DNA from: Chara braunii
Lineage: Eukaryota; Streptophyta; Charophyceae; Charales; Characeae
Reading direction: 5' to 3'
Length of the DNA stretch: 50,716 nucleotides
Assembly: GCA_003427395.1 (NCBI GenBank)
Contig: BFEA01000032.1
Coordinates: forward strand, 1,602,070-1,652,785
The notes beneath the pieces were generated by a model, which made no database searches, was not told the origin of the DNA, and saw only the letters and a program-made list of their open reading frames with translations. The position numbers and the translations under genes were made by a program. Shown here one piece after another: positions 9,596 to 19,403 of this stretch. The first letter of the stretch is position 1; each line of letters starts with the position of its first letter.

Positions 9596-10568
9596 GCTTG
9601 CCACAAACTTGCAGCACGAGTGCTTTCTGTGTGGCAGCCGGGGACAACTGTTTGTTTTATAGTGGTCGAGGAGGGTTGGACGTCACTCCAGCCCCCAGAC
9701 AAAATTGCGGGCTCACAGTGAACCCTTGATTTGACCAAGATTCAAGGCTAACGGTGGTCGCACCACAGCCACAGCCTTAGTGAGGGCAGTTTCTTTAACT
9801 GCCCTCATTTTCTTTTTCTTTTATTTTCCTCAGTTATCTCGGAATTTCACAAGATAGCTGAGGTCTTGGTATTTCCAAAACTGCCTTTCTTTTATTTTTC
9901 TGATACGGGGTTGGAGAGATACAACCCCTTTCAGTTTGATGTATCTGGACCCGTTTTCCAGAGCAGATACAGCGGGGAAACGGTTGTACTTCACCTTTTT
10001 CATTATGTCCCCTCAATTTTCAGGCTCCCTCTAAAAACGGGAGCCTGACAATTATCTCTGGCAACTTCTGCCAGAGGTAGCACCTCGTGAGGACAAGTGT
10101 CCTCACTATAATGCAAAAAGAAAATATATAAAAGAAAAGAAAAATAAAACTAAGTTCAACTGCACGCGCCTGGTCATTTTCTCAGCCAGGTTCATGCAAT
10201 TGCATGAAACAACGCTCCCTTTTTTTATTCTGCCCTCCCCTGAAAACGGGGAGCGTAGTTGTTAGGTTGGGAGATTTAGGACCTCTGCTCCCAACTCCCT
10301 CGTTTATCCCCCTCCAACTCTCTTTCCCTCCCGCATGCATTGTGGGCCGCGAGATCCAAGATCTCGGGGCCACAAGTATTTGTTTCAAAACGAAGTGGGA
10401 GCCATCGTGCTCCCACACAGTTTGAAAAAATTGTTTTTCAATTAATGAGGCAACAACCTCGTTTTGTTTTCCTTTTTTTTTTAAACAGTTTTTAGGTTGC
10501 TCGTTTTCCTCATCTCCCTGTTTTCCTAGTCGGCTATGCCCCAACGGTCACGAACGGGGAGGGAAAAC
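9596..10568. other. Chain of about twenty short stem-loops
   Basis: Consecutive inverted repeats, each of different sequence. Examples: TGAGGGCAGTT with its complement (9781-9807, 11 bp); 9828-9863 (11 of 12 bp, one G-T); GGGGTTG (9907-9928); GTATCTG (9941-9970); TCAGGCTCCC (10020-10048, 10 bp); CTCTGGCA (10056-10076); GTGAGGACA (10087-10106); the palindrome TTCATGCAATTGCATGAA (10191-10208); ACGCTCCC (10212-10256); GTTGGGAG (10266-10295); 10341-10374; GTGGGAGC (10395-10416) nested in TTTCAAA (10383-10427); TTGAAAAA (10422-10441); GTTTTCC (10520-10568). Earlier weaker members lie at 9599-9780. No ORF is credible here. Confidence 0.8.
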
Positions 10569-10735
10569 AAACTAAAAAAGCAAAAAGGAAAAAAAAAAAA
10601 ATCAAAACTTACCTGAACTAAAAAGGCATCGCTCTGGAAATGGGCGTCTACATATCCCCATGTCCTAGGGGTAAATTCATTTGATTTTGCCCATTTTGCA
10701 CACACACGTATGTCGACCGTCGAGGTTGCAACGCC

Positions 10736-10768
10736 CTGATCAGTCGGTGAAAGTCCTACGAAACAGTC
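10736..10768 (+). ncRNA. Degenerate hammerhead-ribozyme-like core
   Basis: The order CTGATCA (10736-10742), a 5-bp stem II with one mismatch, GAAAC (10760-10764) and AGTC (10765-10768) matches the hammerhead core. The first box should be CTGATGA: the G at core position 8 is C here, which should abolish cleavage. The stretch 10735-10776 is related by inversion to the motif at 19201-19234. Confidence 0.5.
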
Positions 10769-10953
10769 TGGCACAGTTCATGCACTTCCTCCTTGGCACC
10801 CCGCTCGAACAGGCGCATCCATCGTGAGGGCACAACCATGGGAAACTCATTTTCCCATGATTTGGTCGAAGATTCATTCAAATTTGCTCATCCTCTCGTC
10901 AGAAGTAACGTGTGGTCAACCTCGAGTTTGGAGACTTACTATTTTTTTTTTTT

Positions 10954-10961
10954 TCTCTCTT

Positions 10962-11044
<83 letters not shown>
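10954..11044. repeat. CT microsatellite
   Basis: A T-rich start passes into (CT)n with two interruptions and ends at 11044. Confidence 0.95.
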
Positions 11045-11407
11045 TGTAGAAGTGTATATCTCTATGTTCTAACAGTAGATCCATTCGACTTTGCCCATTC
11101 TATCGATGTAAGCATCAGGAGTCAGCCGCCAGGTTGAAGACTTACCTTGGCTACTCGTCACATTGACAAAACAGGCTCGTTCGTCCAAGCGAATGGAAAC
11201 TGACTCAACTCGAAATGGGAAGGGAATGGGGCGAATCTAAAAACAAAACTTAGAAAACAAAATCTAAAAAAAAAAAAAAAAAAAAACTTACCTCATAAAA
11301 AAAACGGTCGTCCGTGAAACGGGTACCTTCTGTCCTTCATGAGGACTCTAACTCCTCGTCAGTTCTCAACGCGCCATTTGGCGCACCGCTTTAGTTAGAT
11401 TACCCTC

Positions 11408-11662
11408 TTTTTTTTTTTATCTCGATTTATTCGTGTCATCCTTACGCAGGGGGCATGCGAATTTGCTTAATGCGCGACCGATTTCGGTTGTTTGATCTGA
11501 CGATCACGCGGTCGAAATTAAACACGCCAGGTATAAGATTTCTCGTCAAGGCTGCTCCAAAATGGAGCTAGCCCAGCTAGGGCGTGCTAGTTTCAATCCT
11601 GTAGTCTCAAAGGTGAGAACCAGATGTTGTAACCTACTGGGCTAGCTCCTTCCATGGATGTA
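11408..11662 (-). mobile_element. tRNA-derived SINE, copy 1
   Basis: On the minus strand the head reads GGAGCTAGCCCAGTAGG, containing the A-box-like TAGCCCAGTAGG, followed about 35 bp later by the B-box-like GGATTGAAACT. The head is enclosed by a perfect 13-bp inverted repeat (GGAGCTAGCCCAG at 11564-11576 and 11637-11649). The body includes GACCGCGTGATCG and GCGTAAGGATG. It ends in a short poly(A) (T run at about 11408-11419 on plus). Copies 2 and 3 are at 24.9 and 37.4 kb. An upstream stem GTAGAAG/CTTCTAC resembles a hairpin found at the same place in the other copies. Confidence 0.65.
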
Positions 11663-14600
11663 GAAGGTGTAACTCTTCTACAAGAAAAGTGTTCGCTCTG
11701 GTATATCGGTCGGCGTATAGCTCCACGGACCCTACTAGCCCTTCGAGCCATAGGACCAACCTTCCCTCGCTAGGTCGCGGCCGCTTATCCTGGCGTGGTC
11801 GTCCTTGTTAACTCCCATGGCCCGAATCGCGGGACTGCTAAGCCGCACAACATCATTTTAAGTAGACTGAAACTTATAATTAGTATTCCAATGGTTGTAC
11901 GTCCCTGCGGCCTCGTAAGATGTGAACCGAGGTTAGTCGTACCGCCACAATTGGATGCGCCATTACTCTTGAACGCCGCAAGCGTCCAGATTAGGGTTTC
12001 CACAAAGTTTTAATCGTTGTCATAAGTTAGTCTGAATAAACTTTTGGCAGGCGTCAATCTTATCGAGTTTCTCAATTTAACAAAAAATTCGGACAACGTC
12101 TGATATTGAAAAAACCGAGCAAATGCCCTTGTAAGGGTTTCTGCTCCGACACCGCATCTTTGCCATCCAACTTTTTTATCATCACTACGCTGTCCGCCTG
12201 CTCTGCGAAGTCCCCCCTCATGACGCTCCCTCCTTTCCTCTCAGCGTCCTCCTCTTCGGTTTTGCATGGAGGCAGTACAACCACATGGAGTTGTATTGCA
12301 TCATCTCCGGGACCTTCCCTATCGTGGAAGATTATGAGTCCCTGCGAGATAACACCCTGCGCGTGCTTCTCACCCTGTATGCTGAATACCTTGCTTTCCT
12401 CCCCCGACCCAATGGTCGATTTATCCACATGCATCACATCGTCCACTTCATCGATCTCAGTGACAAAACTTTTGATTGCTTTCCCCCACTTCCCCAAGAA
12501 TGGCCCCGATCTGCTCCTCCTTCCCTTCTCGTTATTTACAATACGGCTGAGCACCAATGAGCTAGCAAACTGAATCCAAATGATGTCATATGGAAAACAA
12601 TTGTGGAGGCTGACGATTGTTGATGAGGCGCGACAACGAACTTACGAGGATATTGCAATTGAAGATTGTGCCAACATATGCTTTTCGGCGGTCCATGTTG
12701 GAATTACCCGCACCTTAGCGAGCGCGCTAGGGAGCTTGTTCGACAACTGGGAATTATGGGATTTACGGATGCTTTTCCCGCTGGCGTGTCGTTTTTTGCA
12801 TATGGATGTTCACGCACCCCCCCTTGAAAGATCTGTAAATTTTCAGTAGGCAACTAGATAGGCGTGGGATTTTCCCGTGCTCAATCCCGCACGCTGGTAT
12901 TGCATTTGAATTTCTCAATCTTTAGTAATTTTAGGACGGAACGTAACTGTTTTGGTATCTTTCTTCTTTTTTGCACTAGTGCCATGCATGCAAACTTTCC
13001 CCGCTTTCCGCTAGGACCTATGCCATATTCACCCTCCTCCTCTTCACGCCTTCTCTCCTTCACCAGTAACTATTTCCATCCCCTCTCTCTTGCACTTCAC
13101 CCCTACTCCTTCTTGTTTGAATCTTGGTCCCACTCCACTCTACTTTTTGCGCTCTCCTCCTTCACTCCTCCATCCCCACACCTGAACTCCCTACCAATTC
13201 CAAGCCCCTAAAGTATTTGAAGTCGTGAGGTGACGTCATGTACGGAGGATACTCCCCGCACACATCGATCTGATTGGCTGCGAAGAAACTCGCGGGGATT
13301 GATATGGCTTTCTGATGGCAGCTATCCCAAACTCCCTTTTCACCCCTTTCTATCTCCACCTCTCGCTTCTCCATCTTCTATTTCCCCCTTCGCAACTATA
13401 AGACCCGCAAGCGCACTCGAAAATCTCTCTCTCAACCCATCTGCCAGCTTCAGGGAAGTCGTGGCTCGGTGATGTGCAAGTAGCAAGTCGGAAAGTCCTG
13501 ACGAGCTGACTGTAGTGTACGCATGACTGTGCGCTGGGTGGTCGTGACGAACTGCGGGATCTGGGCAAGTAGGTGCAAAAGCGGGGTTGGCGGGGTGACG
13601 ATCGGCGTGGTATGAAGGTTGGTATGTGGCGGTCGGGATTGTCGGTAGCTGAGTAAGAAGGGTGTGTGTTTGTATGAATGGTTGAATGGCCAGGAGTCAT
13701 TACCGAGAGTAGAAGCCCGGTGCGCCTTGATATTCAGGTTCTTATTCTGTTGGTTCTCAAAAAGTTAAGTATACGTTGAATAACCGAGTGTTCTCCCTCA
13801 AGATTATATGTGTGACTCGAGTTTTTCTTTTTGCTCCCCGATTCTCCCTCATTCAATCACGCCTCTGTCTCTCTCTCTCTTCATCTTGTTTCGGTGTTTA
13901 TAATTGTTTGATGAATGACAAAATGACTCAAGATTTTCCTTGATCTCGCTTGTCATTGTTCAATTCAACTGGATCTCGCACGAACGAGCATTGTTGAATT
14001 CAAAGGTACTAGTGAATTCTGGAAGGTCTTTTGATTTTTTCTTTTCTATCGATTGGTGTATCCGTCGAAGAATGAAGGATTCCTGTATGTAAGGTTTTTC
14101 ATGCATGAGTATTGCCTGAACTGGGTAAGTTAAAGCCCATCAAGATTATGAGAATGTATACTCGTTGCTCCTATAATAAATGATGATTGTTGTTGTGATC
14201 GGGTCGAACTCACATCCCTCTTTTTTATCGATTCGATGAACGGAAGCATCCTAACTAACTATTTTTGCGATCGAACAATCGACGGAGTCGAATTCAAGTA
14301 CTCAGAATTCGCTTGTGCCATGTGGACTCCCTGCATCCCTATCACGACCATTCCAGTACAACGAGGATAGGACACGTGTTTGTGAGTGAGACATACGAGA
14401 AGTCATCGCCAAAATTGGCGGACGATATTATTTTCCACCAGAGACAAGGTGCTCTGGATTCGTATTGCCTTTTAATGAGTTGATCGTCATCCCGTGAACG
14501 ACAGTAGCACCCCATTGGCCTAATACAATGTGCAATGATTGTTGCCCCGCAGAGCGATACCAGAAAAGGGGGTTCCATTATGGCACACTGTGGCGAAGGC

Positions 14601-15545
14601 GAGCACAAGGAAAAAACAACCAGGCTAAGGCCATCCACGTCAGATTCCGAGCTCTGCAACGACTGGCGTCGAGATCTGATCCGGAACTTAGACCCCACGT
14701 GCGTTCCCTCGCCCTTCCACTCTAAAAGACGGCCCGTCGCCCGCGCAAAAGTTTAGTGATACTTTTTGGATTGAATGGATGTTTGAAAATTGCGCGCGTT
14801 CGCTTCCTCCTTCCACGTCACTGACCCGTTCTCGCAAAACCGAAACCACGCGGGGGAGTTCAATTCCGTTTGAGTCCTCACACTAAAATTCCCAAAAATC
14901 CTTGGCATACCCCATTCTGCTGTCTTTCAGGGCCTACTTTGCAGATTAATCACTCCGACCGGAAGGCAGCACAAGGCGTGAGGTTGAACGTCACAGCACC
15001 GCGGTCAGCACTGCTGTCACGTGGAAGTGAGGGAAGAGCATCGGTGAACTACCACTGGTGGCGCGGTACCCGGCCCGTTTTCGCCCTTTCCAACACAACG
15101 AAATCACTTGAGTTCCCAAGAATCCAAGATAGTGTGTGATATTTGTAGGGCATGCTCCCGCTTGAACGTTTTCGACTGGGCTTTGGCCGTAATTGCTGTC
15201 AGAGGCATCCCTGTTCGGCATTACTTCAGGCCAGATGCAACCAGCGACCTCTGGGTGCTAGTATGCCTTCAGTACCTTCTCTCAATTTCACCTCGCACTA
15301 CCTACCTACCACTACACTCCTAATTGTAGGCATACGGGGAACCCCGTAGCAGCGAGAACCGTGTTCACTAGAGAACATGGGGGGGCTGCTCCCGACCTGC
15401 AGGTGGGTGATACTGGCTAGGGGACAGCCGGTGGCATCAGGGATCATGCCAACAGGACCAATCCCTGTGCCTCCCCTCAGGTCCCCTCCCCTACGAACAT
15501 CAGCAGACTCTGCTCAATGCCAACCGGGGGATCCAGTGGTCTATC
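11663..15545. other. No gene recognised
   Basis: Mixed sequence. A 161-codon minus frame at 12072-12557 and an 89-codon plus frame at 12580-12849 are the only long frames, and both lack motifs. Near 13231 a bZIP-type palindrome TGACGTCA, an inverted CCAAT at about 13272 and a TATAAG at about 13397 form a promoter-like series without an obvious gene behind it. Confidence 0.4.
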
Positions 15546-15665
15546 TCTAGGTGGCGGGCGCCAAGCATGCCCAGGAAGGTACACATGACCAATGGGGCTT
15601 GAACCTATGACCTTCTGAATGCCACTTGCGAGCCTTACCAACTGAGTTAGGCCGCTGGATTACCT
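15546..15665 (-). mobile_element. tRNA-like SINE head
   Basis: The minus strand contains an A-box-like CCTAACTCAGTTGGTAAGG and, about 30 bp on, a B-box-like AGGTTCAAGCC. The anticodon arm does not fold well, so it is a tRNA-derived repeat or pseudogene rather than a working tRNA. Confidence 0.45.
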
Positions 15666-16129
15666 TTTTTCTTACTGTCAGGCGCTCGGGCGGCCTGGTT
15701 TCTTCACTTCGATTGATTTTGGGTTGGATATATAATATAATATAATATGATTCATGACGCGCAGTGTTGGAGCAAGAAGACCAATGGGGAGCTCCGGCGC
15801 ACGTAGTACCTTTGCATTCCGCGCTGAGAGGCACCCACCGAAAGCCACGTTGGCGCGCACTGTTTTTTTTTCTTTGCTTTGTCCCTGCCACTTTTATTAT
15901 GCATTTTCGCTCGTTTCCTCCAGCCCATCAGGTTTTTTCGTTGGTTTTCGTCTCTCCGACCAATACGAATGCGCCGTTCGCGACGCTGAAAGCTGGGCTT
16001 CCTGTCCGCTTTCTCTTTTCGATTCTTTTCGTTTGTCAAGCGCTGTCAAGCGCGCGAGGGCGCGCTCTGCTGTCTAGGTGAAAAAAAAACCCTTCACCCT
16101 CGGTAACCTCGGCGCTTCACCGTCGGGGA
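15666..16129. other. No gene recognised; AT-rich short repeat
   Basis: TATATAATATAATATAATAT at about 15730 is a small AT repeat. CCAAT at 15781 and CCACG at 15844 occur, but their spacing does not fit the CCAAT-N9-CCACG endoplasmic-reticulum stress element. Confidence 0.4.
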
Positions 16130-16552
16130 CCTCCCGGCTCCCGGCTCTCTCTCGTGCACGCCTCTCTCCGTTGCCTCAGTGATTGAATCGACGATGCTCA
16201 ACTTCGCTCGCCCATCTGGTATTTATCGATCTGGGACAAACGTTTGTATATCGTGATGCGATTTTTCTTCTTTCCATTTGTTCGCCTGCTGGTTCTGCTC
16301 CGCTGTGGGCCGTGCCCTCTTCAGAACAAAGGTCGTGTATGAACGAACGGGAGGGGGCCAGGGGTGCAGAGGCGGGAGGAGGCTGGTCGTTTGCCACGAA
16401 GGTACTTAGCGGAACGTGACGACAATTTTGAGTTGCTTGCTCGTTGGTCGTAGTAGAGCGTCAGCCGGAGTATCCCTTCTCAGATCTGTGTTTTGTCTCT
16501 CCTACGTAGGTCTTCGTCTTCTCTCTCCTGTTCATCGCCATATCCGTGCGAG
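16130..16552 (+). promoter_or_regulatory. Upstream region and 5' leader of the PDI gene
   Basis: Sequence directly ahead of the PDI start codon. It contains an ACGTGAC word at 16414-16420, the core bound by plant bZIP factors including those of the ER stress response. It also has pyrimidine-rich stretches (for example at 16491-16530) as in many plant leaders. I cannot fix the transcription start. Confidence 0.35.
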
Positions 16553-18313
16553 ATGAAGGTCTCTGTAAAGCCGTTTCTACTGCTGTTGATCGGCTTGTTG
16601 TGTCTCTCTCACCCTCTACATCGGCTCGCGCGAGCCGACGATGACGGCCAGTGTGGCGTGTCTCCAGATGGAGGGTGCGCTGCATCTGGGGGCGCCAAGG
16701 ACGCAGAAGTACCGAAGGGTGACGATGAGGGGGCCAAGGATGTCGAGGAAGGCCTGGAGGATGAAGAGTGGGGTGTTTACGTAACCGACGCGGAGGATCC
16801 TCCTTATGTGGACGATAAACCCGCCGCCGCCGCCGATGCGGAAGAAGAGGAGAAGGAGGTTGAGGACGAGGGTCCGACCGATGTCGTCGCCCTGGACTCG
16901 ACCACGTACGCGGAGACGGTGAAGTCCAAGGAGTTCATCATGGTGGAATTCTACGCTCCGTGGTGCGGGCACTGCAAGAAGCTTCAGCCCGAGTATAAGG
17001 TCGCGGCTTCTAAGATAAAGGCGATTTACGGAGATAGGGTGACGCTGGCGAAGGTTGATGCCTCTGTTGAGAAGGATCTCTCCTCCGAGAACGAGGTGTC
17101 GGGTCTGCCGACCATATTCTGGTACGAGAAAGGCGAGAAGATCGCGACCTACTCAGGTGGACGGACAGCGGATGGCATCGTGATCTGGATTAAGAAGAAG
17201 TTGGGAGATTCCGTTGACGTCATCGCCACCAAGGACGCCGCCGAGGAGTACATGTCTCAGAACCCGCGATTTGCAATCGGATATTTCGATAGCCTCAGCG
17301 GCCCCGAGTGGGAGGCATTCCAGGAGGCCGGGAAGCTGGATGATAGCAACAATTTTGTCGTGACGACCTCCGCTGACGTGGCCGCTGTATTTGGCGTCGC
17401 AGTTAAAGCTCCGGCTGTTGTGTTTGTGAAGGAAGGTGACGCTGGTAAGTTCAATCTCTACGAGGGAGATGAGTTCACAGCGGCGGCGATCAAGAAATTC
17501 GTGGTTGGCAACAATTACGAGCTGTACTACAAATTCCAGGAGGCCAATGTGCAGAAGATCTTCCAGAGTGGAATTCAGAGGCAGTTGCTTTTCTTCCTGA
17601 CCGCGGCCCAGGAGGAGGAATACCTGCCTTTGTTCAAGAAGGCGGCGAAATCCGTGCTGGGAGAGGTTGTCTTCGTGCACGTCGACGTCGACCATTCCGA
17701 GTCGGCAAGTGTGTTGAATTACTTCGGCGTTCAGGGCAAAGAACCGCGGGTGGTCGGTTTCTCCACTTTCGATCGGAAGTCAAAGACCCACGCTTTCGAC
17801 AAGGAAATTGTGTATGAGAACGTCCTTTCGTTCGCTAAGGACTTCGCCGCCGGGAAAGTTCCTCACATCCCTCTGTCTGAGAGGATTCCCGAGGGTCCTA
17901 ATGACGGCCCAGTGAAGGTGGTCGTCGGAAAGACTTTCGATCAGATCGTGCTCGACTCATCCAAGGATGTTTTCCTCTTCGTGTACAAATCCGCAGACTG
18001 CGAACGCTGTGACGATTTCTCCCCTGTCATTGATAAACTCGGAAGTAGGTTCAAGGCGGTTGACAGTGTTGTCATTGCGAAGATTGACGGAGTGGCCAAC
18101 GAGCTCGCTCGGATTGATAGCTCGAAAGATCACCCTCTTTTGCTTCTGTTTAAAGCAGGTGATAAGTCTGCTGATCCTGTCGCTTATGAGGGCGAGAGTA
18201 ATATCACTGCTCTGACCAAGTTCCTCAAGGACAACGTCGCGATCCCTTTCAGATTGGCGAAGAAGGAAAAGGCGCCGGAGCCGGCGGAGGGCGAAGCGAA
18301 AGATGAGTTGTAG
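16553..18313 (+). CDS. Protein disulfide isomerase-like protein, ER, KDEL
   Basis: Oxidoreductase and chaperone that forms and shuffles disulfides in the ER lumen. It has 586 residues, a usual length for the plant PDIL1-3/1-4 group. ATG 16553 is the first ATG in frame (upstream triplets are only TTG-type) and has G at -3. Residues 1-27 form a signal peptide (KPFLLLLIGLLCL). An acidic low-complexity region follows at ~48-108, as in PDIL1-3/1-4. The a domain has active site WCGHC (Cys138, Cys141) with cis-Pro 186 in SGLPTIF. The b and b' domains (~220-455) lack Cys pairs. The a' domain has GKTFDQIVLDSSKDV, then DCERC (Cys483, Cys486) instead of WCGHC, and a Pro at 528. The tail EAKDEL is an ER-retrieval signal. 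No intron interrupts 1.76 kb, whereas land-plant relatives have many, so a retrocopy is possible. No poly(A) relic is visible. The a site should be active; the CERC site probably has altered redox behaviour or may be inactive. Confidence 0.95.
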   Translation: MKVSVKPFLLLLIGLLCLSHPLHRLARADDDGQCGVSPDGGCAASGGAKDAEVPKGDDEGAKDVEEGLEDEEWGVYVTDAEDPPYVDDKPAAAADAEEEEKEVEDEGPTDVVALDSTTYAETVKSKEFIMVEFYAPWCGHCKKLQPEYKVAASKIKAIYGDRVTLAKVDASVEKDLSSENEVSGLPTIFWYEKGEKIATYSGGRTADGIVIWIKKKLGDSVDVIATKDAAEEYMSQNPRFAIGYFDSLSGPEWEAFQEAGKLDDSNNFVVTTSADVAAVFGVAVKAPAVVFVKEGDAGKFNLYEGDEFTAAAIKKFVVGNNYELYYKFQEANVQKIFQSGIQRQLLFFLTAAQEEEYLPLFKKAAKSVLGEVVFVHVDVDHSESASVLNYFGVQGKEPRVVGFSTFDRKSKTHAFDKEIVYENVLSFAKDFAAGKVPHIPLSERIPEGPNDGPVKVVVGKTFDQIVLDSSKDVFLFVYKSADCERCDDFSPVIDKLGSRFKAVDSVVIAKIDGVANELARIDSSKDHPLLLLFKAGDKSADPVAYEGESNITALTKFLKDNVAIPFRLAKKEKAPEPAEGEAKDEL

Positions 18314-18487
18314 AGGTTCAAATTTGCTTTTAGCAACTGGTTTTGTAGTTTTCGAAGTTTTTTTTGTTTGCCGAAGTCTTGGCCTCGGTTTTGGGTTTTT
18401 AACTGTCTATTCTGAGTTGTTAGGTAGGTAACTCTCCGCCTTTCTGCCCTTCTGTTCTCTGTGATTTTAGTCCGTTCATTCATCATT

Positions 18488-18543
18488 CCCCCCTCCCCCT
18501 CCGTCCCTCCCCCTCCCTCCCTCCCCCTCCCTTCCCCTCCCAG
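18488..18543. other. C-rich tract, G4/i-motif prone
   Basis: At least eight runs of three to six C separated by one to three bases, so the minus strand can form G-quadruplexes. It starts 175 bp after the PDI stop codon, within or just beyond the 3' UTR. Confidence 0.6.
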
Positions 18544-19127
18544 CCCAAGTTTCTCTTCCTTAGCGGCTCGCCCTCTTGTGGGTTCGATGACATCTCACGC
18601 AGTTCTATTGCCGTGAGTTTTCCGCTTGGATTTGCGCTTCGAGATGTGGACGAATGTTGTGGCGAGAGAAACAGAATCGATCGAGGCGCGATCAGTTCGT
18701 CTGTACGTTTATTTTTCTTCCCTCGAGTGGAAGTAAGCCATTGAGTTTAGTATTCGATACGCTGAGTGCATGCGGTGGCCATGTAATACGATGGCTTGTC
18801 TGATGGAAATGCTTGACGTCCATTTTTCGTCCCTTTTCTGCTGTTGGAATGTCATCTGTGTGGAAATGACGCCGTTGAAATAGTCATTAGCACAGTGTTT
18901 CCCTCCCCCTGCCCTTCCGTGTTTGCAGTGGTGTTATTCGTCGATGTTTGTGGAATCGGCTTCATTGTCAGATTTCTGCGTCATGTGCCTTCATGTACCT
19001 ATTCTGTCCCTCTACCTACGAAGCGTACTCTTCTCCCCGGTCGAGTCCCCATGCTTCCCTCCCAATCTTCCGCCCGGCTCTATATGTGTTGTCGCGTGTT
19101 CGCTATCTGTGCGCGTCTGCGTGTGTG

Positions 19128-19130
<3 letters not shown>
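18544..19130. other. No gene recognised
   Basis: Sequence downstream of the PDI gene. The long frames across 18844-19451 run through GT repeats and are not supported. Confidence 0.4.

Positions 19131-19171
<41 letters not shown>
19131..19171. repeat. GT microsatellite
   Basis: Uninterrupted GT to 19167, ending GCGTGCA. It lies 30 bp from the hammerhead-like motif. Confidence 0.95.
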
Positions 19172-19200
19172 CAACTCCACCAAACAAGCATCACTGTGCC

Positions 19201-19234
19201 AGACTGTTTCGTCGGACTTTTACCGACTCATCAG
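19201..19234 (-). ncRNA. Hammerhead-ribozyme-like motif, intact core
   Basis: The minus strand reads CTGATGA (19234-19228), a perfect 5-bp stem II GTCGG/CCGAC with a 7-nt loop, then GAAAC (19210-19206), A, and GTC (19204-19202). This is the full set of conserved hammerhead core bases with a GUC cleavage triplet. Stem III would have only two pairs (AC/GU) with a one-base loop; very short stem III hammerheads are known from retroelements such as Penelope-like elements and usually act as dimers. Stem I pairs poorly (a GCC/GGC triplet with a bulge), so activity is uncertain. GT repeats flank it on both sides. Confidence 0.55.
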
Positions 19235-19359
19235 GAGGCTGAACCCCGACTATGACAGTCTTCCCAAAATGCATTTCGCCGGTGGATTCACCACGTTGCC
19301 CAGAGTTAGTGATAGCCCTGGGAAAAGTTGTGGACTTTACTTTCACCAACCCTTGGGGC

Positions 19360-19403
19360 TCGCGCGCGCACGCGCGTGTGTGTGTGTGTGTGTGTGTGTG
19401 CGC
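19360..19403. repeat. CG/GT alternating tract, Z-DNA prone
   Basis: About 44 bases alternate strictly between pyrimidine and purine: (CG)n, CACGCGCG, (TG)n, CGC. Confidence 0.85.

Larger units (their letters stand above)
10573..11295 (-). other. Micro-intron-like cluster, possible gene relic
   Basis: On the minus strand three strong donor matches occur: CAG/GTAAGT near 10613, AAG/GTAAGT at 11146/11145 and GAG/GTAAGT near 11290. Two of them open T-rich stretches of about 40-60 bp that end in TTTTTAG or TTTTTTAG. Between them lie related ~90-bp segments sharing ATGGGCAAA-GTCGAATGGATCT-like words. This could be a decayed tandem-exon gene or chance in T-rich repeats. No continuous reading frame joins them convincingly. 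Confidence 0.25.

Noticed and set aside
12072-12557. 161-codon minus-strand frame
   Set aside because: Begins with TTG, shows no motif, and the other strand is open over the same stretch; composition alone is not enough to call a gene.
15546-15665. Functional tRNA gene
   Set aside because: A and B boxes are present, but the anticodon arm and acceptor stem do not pair; better explained as a SINE head or pseudogene.
16493-16552. Longer PDI start 20 codons upstream
   Set aside because: The codon at 16493 is TTG and the extra residues (Ser/Arg-rich) would precede the signal peptide; ATG 16553 gives a normal secretory start.
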